A stretch of DNA of 64,000 bases from Pogostemon cablin (Eukaryota; Streptophyta; Magnoliopsida; Lamiales; Lamiaceae), in assembly GCA_023678885.1 (NCBI GenBank), contig CM042987.1, positions 29,598,927 to 29,662,926 of the forward strand, read 5' to 3'. Position 1 is the first letter of the stretch; each line of letters starts with the position of its first letter. Shown here piece after piece: positions 34,143 through 44,494 of this stretch. Made by a program: the position numbers and the translations under genes. The notes under the pieces were generated by a model. That model was not told the origin of the DNA. It searched no databases and saw only the letters and a list, made by a program, of their open reading frames with translations.

Positions 34143-35818
34143 TGATGAGTGTGTAAATTCACAAGTTTGACATCATATTTTGTGCTAGTTTTGGAGAGTT
34201 TTGAGGTGGAAATAGGTGTAAACCTATATATATTGTGAATTAGCATGAATCAGGTGTTCGTGGAGCTATTTAAGTGGTTTTCATAGCAAAATCAGAGTAG
34301 AAGTGCCAAGAATCGAAGAGACGAAGTCGAGACTATGCGAACCGCCAAGGAGAAAGGTGGGTTCGACCTGTTGGAGGAGGGTTTGACCTCTCCAGCAGGT
34401 CGAACCAGCAATGCAAAGCGGCAGAAGAGGGGTTCGACGATGACTCGAGGGGTTCGACCTGTCTATCAGGTCGAACCATGGTCGAACCAGTTCGCGAGAA
34501 AGTTGATTCGATCACGACGTTAGGGGTTCGACCTGACGGTTAGTCGAATCGAGAGTAAAAATTGTCCAGTAGCGTGGTTCGACCTGTGGTTCGACCAAGA
34601 TAGAGTGGTTCGACCTGTACAAGAAGTCGAACCAAGTGCAGAATACTTCCAGTAGGTGGGTTCGACCTGTGGTTCGACCTGCGGCCAGTTGTTCGACCTG
34701 TTTGCTGAGGTCGAACCGTCATGCGGAAACTTACCTTATCCAGATTTTCGAGGTCAAAACGCGTGTGATCACTTGAAAAGCCCATTCCAAGTCCTAGAGA
34801 CGTGATTACAAGTATAAAAGGAGGCTCATGCAGTCAGAGAATAGACAACAAGACAACAACACAATACAAGAGAGTTTTAGAAAGCGTAAGAACGTGAAGC
34901 ACAAAAGGAGACTAGGAGGAGTTGTGACAGAGGTTCCGCTGGAGATTCAAGTAAGATTGGTCCATCTAACCATGATTGCTCCTAGATCAATCATGGGCTA
35001 GAGCCACTTCGATAGTTCTAGGGTTATGAAGGTTTCATGAGTTGATTTGTATTTCGTGTGTATACTCCGTACAATACTACTTGTGGTTTATTTTATATAA
35101 GATTGTGCGTTTTTAATCCATACTCATAGTTGTTTTGTGCATCAATAATCATTGTGTAGAGTCTGAATGCATAACATGGTTATTGATTGAGTGCGTTCAC
35201 TAATGAACAGGATTTATAGTTATAATTCTAAGTGAAGGGATTCCGAGATTTTATTAGAACCGTCTTATATGAATGTTTGTTAATTGAATTGAATTCGGGT
35301 TAAAGAGTATAACTTTATAGTACCTAAAAAGGAAGATCAAATCGGGTTAGAGTACTAAGTGCACGGGAAATAATTGATTACGGTAGTACCTAGAAAGAGG
35401 GGTAAAGTATACATCTTGCTTTGAGGATACTCACACGTGTCAAAAGCTTATCTATTTGTATCTATAGAGTAGATTTGCATGGTCTAGCGATGCGTCCATA
35501 AACTACAAGGCAGAGTCGGACATCGACACACGAAAGTATGAATTAACGAATGAAACTGGATGGCCTGACGAACTACCTATCATCTATTTGATCACAACAA
35601 CTCTTCTCTTGTTCTTGTTATTGATTTGCTATTTTAATTATTACTTAGTTTAAAAATCAACAATTACAATTCTCAACATAGTCATAATTGCTAGAAAATA
35701 ACTAAAGTAATATTTATCCGTCCCGTGGATTCGATATTTAACTTGGTCACCTTCGAAACTACAATTGATATCCTTCATACTTGGGGATTAAAATTGTGTG
35801 TTGAGAAAACACCCATCA
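34143..35818 (+). mobile_element. Solo LTR with a GGTTCGACC array
   Basis: Begins TGATGAGTGTGTAAATTC and ends GAGAAAACACCCATCA. Perfect 5-bp TSD GTAAC at 34138-34142 and 35819-35823. A TATA box, AGTATAAAAGGAGG, lies near 34810. Between about 34360 and 34730, GGTTCGACC / GGTCGAACC occurs more than a dozen times in both orientations. The family is unassigned; it differs from the LTR at 32399. Confidence 0.88.
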
Positions 35819-36927
35819 GTAACATATTTAAAAATTTTTGGTATTTCGGTATACCCAAAAATATTTTTGGTATTTCGGTATTCGATATCGGTATACCGTA
35901 CCGTGAATACCGAAATTTTTTATATTTGTTTTAAAATTTTTAATTATATATAATATATTTTATAGTATATTTCTTATTTTTAAAATTTATATATTATTAA
36001 AATTTATATATCTAGCTTTAAGAACAAATGACATATATATATATTTTAAATTTTTATTTAAATACATTTTTATCTTATAATAACGTATGGAGTAAAATTT
36101 TTTATTAAGTATATATGTGTAATTATACAACACATTTATTCATATATATATTTTTGTTAAGTGTGAAAATAAACTCTTATACTTATAAATATAAATATGT
36201 TATAGTTAATATTAGAATATAGGGTAAGAAATAATAAATAAATTTATATACATTTATTTTAATAAATTAGTAGTTGATATAAATCTAAATAATTATCATG
36301 TCCATTCATTGTAATATAAAATGTGTTAGAATATATTTTATTTTATTTTTTAATTAAAATATAAAAAAAATCGGTATGACTCGGTATATTGATTTTTTTT
36401 CGGTATACTGATATTTCGGTATGAAACGGTATGTCAAAATTTTGGTATAAATCGACATTTACCGAAAAATTGGTATAGAATCAATATCGATATGGTATCA
36501 CTATGGGAATAAATTTTATCAAAATTTCGGTATGCTGAAAATTGATATACCGAAATTCGGTATCGGTATCGATATGGAAAAATTCATACCGATATTTTCG
36601 GTACAATATCGATATTTTTGGTATACCAATTTTACGCACCCCTAGTTCTACTGTATATTATTTTTATTAATATAGTATTACTTTTTTATATTCATCATTT
36701 TAACAAAATATTCGCTAACAAACGAGTAAATTTTTATTTACTAGTGTATGCTCCCTCCGCTATAAATGTTGTTATATTTTTTTGATAGGCGAGACTACAC
36801 TAAATAATTAAATTGAATCAGCAGAGCCTTATTTTTTTATTAAGCCCCCTCGTTTTAAGTCATTGGAACAATTAAACCCTTCATCTATTTTTTTTAACTT
36901 CTTCAACATTTTTTTTAATGATAAATA

Positions 36928-37182
36928 CTCCCTCCGTCCCACAACTAGGCATACATTTTTCCATTTTGGTCGTCACAAAATAAAGTATACATTTTATTTT
37001 TTGGTTGATGTGACCCACACAAAACTATTATTATATCCATATGGCCCTCACACACTACACTAATACAACTACCCACTACACATTAAAATATTATTTCTCT
37101 CACTTCATTACACATTAAAATATTATACTCCTTAATCTCCGTGCAAAAAGTAAACGTATACCTTGTTCCGGGACGGAGGGAG
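36928..37182. mobile_element. Stowaway-type MITE
   Basis: Starts CTCCCTCCGTCCCACAACTA and ends TTCCGGGACGGAGGGAG, with TA at 36926-36927 and 37183-37184. The preceding 270 bp hold only a stray CTCCCTCCG fragment near 36751. Confidence 0.88.
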
Positions 37183-37224
37183 TATATCAAACACACTCTT
37201 AATCTTCAATAAATTAAAAGTTAT

Positions 37225-37410
37225 TCTGTAGTGCACCGAATGCACCGGTGCACTTGGTAGTTTATAGGGTAAAAATAAGGTGTAGTGGGGTAGTTTTTAA
37301 ATTTATTTTTAATTATTTTATTTTATTGAGTGGTAAAGATTAAATGCAAATACGATCTAACGACTAAGATTATTTAAGTGCACCGATGCCCCAGGTGCAC
37401 CACAGTTAGA
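37225..37410. mobile_element. MITE-like element with GGTGCAC ends
   Basis: CTGTAGTGCACCG and GCACCGGTGCAC at the left are mirrored by GTGCACCGATG and CAGGTGCACCACAG at the right. About 185 bp; TSD not clear. Confidence 0.5.
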
Positions 37411-37465
37411 CCCATAAATTAAATACTATAAAACACTTCAAACCCATTATTAATCTCTCTGCCGC

Positions 37466-37904
37466 TAGAGCTGTTACACGAAACGAGGCGCTCGAGAGGT
37501 CAGTTTGATTCGGCTTGCTAAAGCTCGAGCTCAGCTCGACTCGTGACTACTTGAGCTCGTCGAAATACTCATTATGTTATCGAGTCAAGTCGAGCTCGGC
37601 TCGATAAAGCTCGATAATAATAATAATATTAAAATAAATATTATATAATGATAATTAAATATATTAATATAATAATTATTAAATATAATATTAAATATAT
37701 TAATAAAAATTCAGCTCGATTAGGCTCGAAAGCTCGTTAAGGCTCGAAAGCTCGACTCATTTTTCTTAAATGAGCCGAGCCGAGCTCGAGCTCGCTCGTT
37801 AGCTCGTTATCAAATCGAGCCGAACTCGAGCTCGACTCGATAACTACTCTAACTGATCTCGAGTATGCACTACTCGAGCTCGCTCGACTCGTTTAACAGG
37901 CCTA
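37466..37904. mobile_element. hAT-like element, GAGCTCGA type, copy 1
   Basis: Ends TAGAGCTGTTACACGAAACG and, inverted, TAGGCCTGTTAAACGAGTCG. Both arms are packed with GAGCTCG / CTCGACTCG words; the centre is AT-rich. The flanks CTGCCGCT and CTGCTGCC are only weakly similar, so the TSD is doubtful. Same family as 59083-59535. Confidence 0.65.
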
Positions 37905-37967
37905 CTGCTGCCTCATTACTTTATTTCCTTTCTTTTGTTTTATTTTTTATTTTTTATACTCTTCTTT

Positions 37968-38070
<103 letters not shown>

Positions 38071-38110
38071 CTTGAATGTGTGATGGGTCAAAATGTCACT
38101 TGTGCTTTAA

Positions 38111-39200
38111 GGCGCGTTTATTTTGAGGGGAGGGGTTAAGGTTTATAAACCTTGAGTAAAGGTTAGGTGGAGGTTGAGTCAAAATTGAGGGGTATGGTTA
38201 ATATTAAAGTCTAATGTATACATTGAAGGTTTAGTTTTGCATATTTTACTATAATATCCCTGCTAAATATATAAAAATATTTTTTTTAAAAAAAATAAAT
38301 GAAGGAGCAGAAACACCGCTTCAATAATTGTAATTCTGCTCCACCGCTTCAGTAATTGAACAAAAGGAAACTTTTGCTACTTTGGAGCAAATCTGAAGCA
38401 CAAAAAGAAAGCTTCTGAATATGCTCTTTTTCGTTTATGGCTTTTTGACTACGACTCCACTATAAATGCGTGTTCTGTATGTTGTATGTGAAACCCCTAC
38501 CCCTCTCCCCACCCCTCTTTCTCTCTCTCTACACAAACAATAGTTAGAGTACAGAGGTGCACTTTGTCTCTCAAAAATCAAGAAAAAAATGAACTCTTGA
38601 TGGTGGACTGTGGGGGCCTGCTTTGTAATTTTCTCATGATTATTTTTGGAATTATCTCCCAAAGTTTTAAAAAATAAAAAAAATGCAAAGAAGGAATGTA
38701 AAAAAAATGCAAAGAAAACTGGAGGAATGTAATGAATCGCCGATGGGAGGCAGGTTTGTTCGCCGAGGCCTGATCTTTCCGGATGATGCGAACACCGATG
38801 CTATATCCGTCATGTGCCGCGATGGCGTGCTGGTTGTGACGGTCTATCGCCGCCGGAGCCGAAGATTATTGACATGAAAACTGGTAAATAGTCGGTCATG
38901 GAGAGATTTTATTTTATGCTCCCTGTGTTTGAAAGTGATGATGAAGACAGAGAAGGTGGAGGAGCACAGTATTTGGAAGGGAAAAGAAGGAATTTCATTG
39001 TCTTAACCCTCGGGCTAAGATTTGTCCTTCCAAATTTAAAGGGATAATGAAGCCTTCAGGAAGCCCTCCAATTTAGCACATGACATCGGGCCGACAAGGG
39101 CCCGGGGGGTTGTCCCTTCATCAAAAACTTAAATGTAAACATATTTTAACTAGGGTTCACAGATAAATAACCCTCATAAACCATCGATGTAAACGGACCC
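38111..39200. mobile_element. Possible PIF/Harbinger-like element carrying an HSP20 fragment
   Basis: TAA occurs at 38108-38110 and 39201-39203. Ends GGCGCGTTTATTTTGAGG and, inverted, GGGTCCGTTTACATCG, share only G, GTTTA and a following GGTTTAT. This is weak inverted-repeat evidence. Inside lie a TATA-like CTATAAATG (38459), a CT-rich stretch and the HSP20-like remnant. Confidence 0.4.
38731..38877 (+). pseudogene. HSP20 (small heat-shock protein) C-terminal remnant
   Basis: An open stretch to TGA at 38875-38877 contains FPDDANTDAISVMCRDGVL followed by VVTVYRR, matching the end of the alpha-crystallin domain (typical form R.F.LP..A..D.I.A...DGVL.VTVPK). The arginine-rich tail RRRSRRLLT and the lack of the first two thirds of the domain show a fragment. 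Codons are GC-richer than the surroundings. The upstream in-frame ATG at 38683 adds unrelated K/R-rich residues. Probably non-functional. Confidence 0.6.
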
Positions 39201-39203
39201 TAA

Positions 39204-39425
39204 TTGTTAGGAATCAGGGCCATTTATAATCTACTATCTACTAAGGCTGAGTTACCCTTCCGTGGGGTGGTAACTCGGCGGTAGCCCCTCACACTTCCTC
39301 ACCACAAGTCCACAACTCCGTTTCCACGTGCCCGTCCTTGGGATAGTACTGCAAGTCTCCTCTCCCCCTCATCCAGCCGGATACGCCGCCGTCGCTCGTC
39401 GGCTCAGTGCTTCTCGTCACCAGGC
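39204..39425. other. GC-richer gene-like flank left of the LTR element
   Basis: About 220 bp with base composition unlike its surroundings. The minus strand is open for about 43 codons from 39425 down to a TGA near 39293, including DGGVSGWMRGRGDLQYYP. I do not recognise it; it may be a truncated gene piece cut by the retrotransposon. Confidence 0.3.
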
Positions 39426-41142
39426 TGTTTGCCTATTTTTGTAGCACTCACGAGTAAGAATACTCGATCGTTGTAGTAGTATATCCAAGAAAAATTATCA
39501 ATCCACAAAGGAGTTATGTTCGGACTAGCAAAATACGTGAGCTCATGTTCATGTTGCTTTTGTAAAGATGATCGGGGGATTTTGAGATGATTAACAACTA
39601 AAGCAAGGAGCAAGTAAATAAGAATAACAAATAAGAGAAATGACAAGTAAAGAAAATGGGTGCTAAAGTTCAAGTATGAAAAACATGGGATTAGAAATAT
39701 CCAAACATACTCAATTCATATTATCATGCAAAAGGAATCCAACTTAATTGATGTAGACTAAGGGTGATCACGATTGTATCCTAAGCTCCCTTTCGGGTTA
39801 CAAAGGTTGTTGATCCATTTTAGACTCCCAAAAGTACTTAAGATCAAAATCCAACATTAACCTCTTCCATCTAGGTACTAGTTAGATTAAACTCTCCCTT
39901 TTTGTGTACTAAGGCCAACGAATGGATTGGTTCCCCTCATTGAATTCAAATATCCTTTTGGTCAAACCCAAACTCAATGTCTATTCATGCCTTCCTAATA
40001 CTATAGAGGGTCGTTTCCGTCTCACTCCAAGCAATACATACATGAGCATCATGATAGCATTTAATTACCATAAATCAATTCATTGATCAACAATCCATTA
40101 AACCAATAATCAATTATGAATAACAAACCATGCCATCACAACATCAAGACAATTAAACTCCATGAATAGAAATCAACATAAATTAAATCAAAAATCAATT
40201 TAATCCACATGATAATATAAATCTAATATGCTCTTCATGTTCCTAATCCCACTAGAGGGATTAGCCTATCATGATAAAAGTAACAAAATAAATAAATGAT
40301 TCATTACAAATATCCATAGTCTAAATCCAAAAGAAAATCAAAAGAGATGTGAATCTTCCCTAGCAATTTCTTGTAGAGAATCTTCAATACTCATGGATCT
40401 CCAACTCTAGTTCTTGATTTCTTGAGATCTCTCACACCCAATGGAAGGGATGAAGTTTTGATGGAGAATTAATGGAGATGATGAAGATGGATCAAGATGG
40501 ATGAAGGTGGATGAAGATGATGGTGGAAAATGGAAGAAATGGTGTGTGATGTGTGTGTAGAGGATGGGAATTTCGGATCTCCTTCCAATTGTTGAATAGA
40601 TGGGTATTTATACCCCTATGGAGGCTTCTAGAAGGATCTGGAAATTTCAGCAGGAATGTACACGGCACGAGTCGTGCTCTGCAACACGACCACAAGGTGG
40701 CCGTGTTGTGTCTTCTGATGCTGCCGCACGGCCTCTCCTTACAGGGCCGTATTACGCAACACGGCTCGTGTGCTGCAACACGAGTCGTGTGTTGTAACAC
40801 GGGCACAGGGTGGTCGTGTTGGCTCTTCTGATGTCGGCACACGGCCACTTCTTACAGGGCCGTGTTCCGTACACGGCATGTGTTGGTGCATGCCCCTGTT
40901 TTTCATATTTTGTTTCGGCTCGTTCTCCTTCGTTTCAACTCCGAATTTAGATCCGCTTTTTCCTATATCTTCCTTATCATGTCTAGCATCCAATAAAAAG
41001 TGAAAATCATAGGTTTAAGCTCATTCACACATATTTCAATAAAAATACAAAATACAACCAAATAACACATAAAATACGGATAAAATCATACGAAAATACA
41101 AATAAAAAGACACTAAAATGTAGGTGAAAATAGCTCTAATCA
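39426..41142 (-). repeat. 3' LTR of the Athila-like element
   Basis: Plus-strand TGTTTGCCTATTTTTGTAGC to GAAAATAGCTCTAATCA, 1717 bp; TG...CA ends. It contains the CACGGC / GCCGTG cluster at about 40658-40885 and a GGGTATAAATACC TATA box (reverse of 40601-40615). Confidence 0.9.
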
Positions 41143-41157
41143 ACCCCCCAAACTTAA
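41143..41157 (-). promoter_or_regulatory. Polypurine tract next to the 3' LTR
   Basis: Minus strand reads TTAAGTTTGGGGGGT directly before the LTR TGATTAG. It primes plus-strand DNA synthesis. Similar words occur internally at about 42885-42900 and 43028-43043. Confidence 0.8.
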
Positions 41158-43270
41158 GGTGTTGCTCGTCATCGAGCAACGAAAATGACAAATCAAAAGG
41201 AGAAATTTTCACCTAGAAAAAGACTAAACGAACATAAGCAATAACACATCATTAGCAATAATAACTACAAACTATGCTAAGTCATCCTACAACATTAAAA
41301 TCATGACATGAGAAATTAACAAGTTCAATCAAAAGAGAGTAATAGTGTAATATAGTCCCTTTTAGTCCAAGCCTCACAATGGATATCGATGTCTCTCAAC
41401 ACTCTTTTGAAATAGGATAAATCACACTCATTAATCGATTGGCTCGACTCGCTATAAGCTTGCTCGCGGACTATATTTACAAACCACCAAAATTTCAATT
41501 AATGATCAAAAAGGTCTTTAATTAGGATGTAATGATAGGCTCTTTGGTATGGTAGGAAGTGTATGGATAAGAGTGACTAATCATGTGTAAGTAATCAAAG
41601 AGATGACCAATTTCCTCAACTTCTTCACTTTCTTTTCTTCCTTGCTTATCTTTACAAATCTCAAGCACTATTCATTAACTTCCCTAGGATTGAGCTTCTT
41701 TTGATGCATATTTCCTTTCTTTGAATTTTGTTTACTTGAGCATTTTGATGTTGCTTTACTCTTTCTCTTGCTTTGAGGTTGCATGTCCATTTCTTACTTT
41801 TGCTCTTTTTATCCTTTTTCTTGCTTGTTTACCATTCCCTTTTCTTCTTTTGCTAATCAATCAATCCTTTCTAGCTACCATATCCTCAATCACCCACACA
41901 AAGGTATATATAAGCTTGAATGGGTAATTAAGGCTTGTAATGTGCTAAATTCACAAGAAATAGGCTTATAGGCTCAAAGTGGTTGACTAAGGATGATGTT
42001 CAAGGTAGGAACATATATGGCAATGACTATAATAACAAGGATGGCCCTAGATCATTTCACCAATCTCCACTAATCGGGCTTGTTCCTATAGTCCTTGAGC
42101 AAGTTCTAACTTATCAAACACAACCGATCCACTCATGAAGAAATACCATGTATGCATGGTTGAGGCTCAAATGCTCACAATCTTGTGCTCGGACCTTAAG
42201 GAACTTATTACACCACATTTATCTCAAGATTGAACAAGTTAAGTAAAACATGTCACAATTTGAAAGTGTAGAGATTCTTAATCATAGTTTGTCATCACTT
42301 ATCACCACAACCTATCATCACTCACGTTCAAAAATGACTCACGACATCCCTAAACAAACCACCAAACATCCCAAGACAAGAATGAAAATACACACTACAT
42401 ACAAATAAGGACTCAACAAACAAGACACAACAAAAACACAAAACATGCAAAAACACAAAATACCATCATCTATAAGAAAATTAAGCACACATTCATCCCA
42501 ACCTTTATTGAAAAGGAAATCCTAATATACGAAAGTAAACCTCCCACAAACATAACACATGAAGTAGCATGCTAGTCACAACAATCCAAATCAAACTCAA
42601 TTCATTTTAAGTAGTAAAATGATAAGGTGTAGAGTACTCCCTCAATAGGCATTTAGTAAGGAAAACGTTAGCTTCAAGCTCCATCATGCTTCCAATACCT
42701 CTCATTCATGCTCAAACACTCAACAAACACCATTAGTTCAACAATTTCATTATAAATATGGACTATCATGCACTTCAACACCACCAATCATACCAAAATC
42801 AACCCAAACTCATGAGAAAAATTTTAAAATTTGCCCACTTTTTCAAGAATCATACTCAAGTGGTGAGTCACACCACACACTCTCCCCCAAAACTTAAATC
42901 GAAACAAGAGTTGAGACTTAAGTTTGCAAAAAGTGGTGAGACTTACCCTTGTAGTTTCCATTGATGATCTTCTTGTTGAGAAGTAACCGCATCCAACTGA
43001 CTCAAGCTATGTCCACCACGCACTAGCACCCCCCAAACTTAACTCGAGACAAGAGTCACGAATTAAGTTTGCAACAAGTTGTGGAACATGTCAACTTGAA
43101 TCCATGAAGCATTTCTCTTTTCTTCAATGAGCATTTTTCTCTTATGAGCACGATCAACCTACAAGGTCAAAATGCAAAACAAGCAACAAAGTAAAGCAAT
43201 AAAGATAGTGATGGGGTGCCTCCCATCGAGCGCTAAGTTTAACGTCTTCAAGCCGGACGAATTTAAGCTC
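41158..43270. other. Non-coding internal region where pol would lie
   Basis: About 2.1 kb with no frame above 70 codons resembling RT, RNase H, integrase or an envelope-like ORF on either strand. It contains two internal copies of the polypurine-like motif, each followed by a related block (GAGACAAGAGTCACGAATTA and CGAAACAAGAGTTGAGACTT). Confidence 0.7.
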
Positions 43271-44494
43271 TTAACAGTCGGAAAAATTCAAGACCCCATC
43301 GGGCCTCATCTTCACTTTAAACATCTCTTTAACAACCTTTTTATCCACACTTCGTGCTCCTTTAACACTTGAGCTCACTTCGTTTCCTCTTTTCCTCACA
43401 TTTTTAAATCCCATAGGCCCTTTATCAATCTTCAAATCAACATGTGAATTTTCCCAAAGCTTATTTCTCTTTGAAGAGAAATTTCCTCCACATTCAAGTA
43501 AAAAGTTAATTAATTCTACATCTTTTAAAATCTCACTTACCACTTCCTCTCGAACATCCGGAGGCTTAATGGGTGATTTCAAATGAAGATTTCCCCCTTT
43601 TTCATTCTTGCTTGATAACACCAATTCTCTTTCATTTGATCGGAGTGTGAGTTCCTTCCTATCCATGTCAAATTTAGCTTTTGCGGTTGCCAAAAATGGC
43701 CTTCCAAAAATTAATGGAATCAAAGGATCCGCTTGCTTCTCAACTATCATAAAATACACCGGAAATACAAAATCCTCTATTTGCACTATCATATCCTCCA
43801 CAACTCCATGGGGCTTCATCATTGAACCATCCATTATTTCAATTTCTACATCCGTTTCATTTAGCCTCCCAATGCCAAGTTTTTCAAAAATTCCCAAAGG
43901 CATCACGTTAATGCTTGAACCAAGATCACATATAGCATTAAAGTGTTCCCCATTTCCAATTTTACAAGTAAGAATGAATTTACCGGGGTCTTCCACCTTT
44001 AATGAAGCATCAACTTCAACAATGTCATGATCTTGTTTCAACATCATCTCTTCATCACACTTACTTTCCTCATCCAACAAAGACAAAAATTCACCAATTA
44101 TCATCTCATCATCCAACGACCAATCTTCATCGATGCCAATGTCCTCCTCCACGTTTGACACAATTTCATCACAAACTACTTCTTCAACCTTGGAACCAAT
44201 GTTTGTTGTTTCCATTAACCCTTTCTCCACCTTACTTTCCATGTTGCACACGGTAACATACAAACATTGCTCCTTAGGATTTGTTATAGTGGTAGATGGG
44301 AATTTTTCTTGTTGGTGTTGAGATCCCACGGAAGAAGCAATTTGACCCATTTGATACTCAAAAGCTCTCATCCTATTGTCGGATTTCTTCTCATTTTCCT
44401 CCATTCTAGCCTCCATCTTTTTCATGAATGCTAGCAATGTCTCTTCCACCGATGCTTTACCCTCTCCATTTGGCGGCTTAGCACTCGGATCGAA
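43271..44494 (-). CDS. Retrotransposon aspartic protease with gag C-terminal region
   Basis: The frame continues that of gag after a single TGA (44497-44495) and ends at 43271. An early part has a heptad-rich segment (LLAFMKKMEARMEEN) typical of the gag tail. The protease core follows: a FILTCKIGNG strand, the active site as CDLGSSINVMPLGIF, then LIFGRPFLATAKAKFDM, the flap-to-C-terminal motif of Athila-type proteases. The catalytic triad reads D-L-G, as is usual in this lineage. The frame closes after KVKMRPDGVLNFSDC with no RT. Whether it is translated depends on readthrough or an internal start. Confidence 0.8.
   Translation of the reverse strand, partial: FDPSAKPPNGEGKASVEETLLAFMKKMEARMEENEKKSDNRMRAFEYQMGQIASSVGSQHQQEKFPSTTITNPKEQCLYVTVCNMESKVEKGLMETTNIGSKVEEVVCDEIVSNVEEDIGIDEDWSLDDEMIIGEFLSLLDEESKCDEEMMLKQDHDIVEVDASLKVEDPGKFILTCKIGNGEHFNAICDLGSSINVMPLGIFEKLGIGRLNETDVEIEIMDGSMMKPHGVVEDMIVQIEDFVFPVYFMIVEKQADPLIPLIFGRPFLATAKAKFDMDRKELTLRSNERELVLSSKNEKGGNLHLKSPIKPPDVREEVVSEILKDVELINFLLECGGNFSSKRNKLWENSHVDLKIDKGPMGFKNVRKRGNEVSSSVKGARSVDKKVVKEMFKVKMRPDGVLNFSDC

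Larger units (their letters stand above)
32352..36644. mobile_element. hAT-like element, CGGTAT type, hosting two solo LTRs
   Basis: Ends TAGGGGTGGGGAAAAATACC and, inverted, TAGGGGTGCGTAAAATTG. Perfect 8-bp TSD GTTCTACT at 32344-32351 and 36645-36652. Without inserts it is about 960 bp. Both arms repeat TTTCGGTAT / ATACCGAAA words. A duplicated left end lies at 31325-31371. No transposase. Confidence 0.8.

Noticed and set aside
34333..34785. Frames rich in GRTTGRT- and RVEPL-like words
   Set aside because: Produced by the GGTTCGACC array of a solo LTR, not by a gene.
40492..40993. Overlapping open frames of 80-118 codons rich in Cys/His/Arg
   Set aside because: They arise from the CACGGC/GCCGTG repeats of the LTR and recur in the other LTR and in 31444-32749.
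43608..44030. Plus-strand 140-codon frame
   Set aside because: Antisense shadow of the retrotransposon protease frame.
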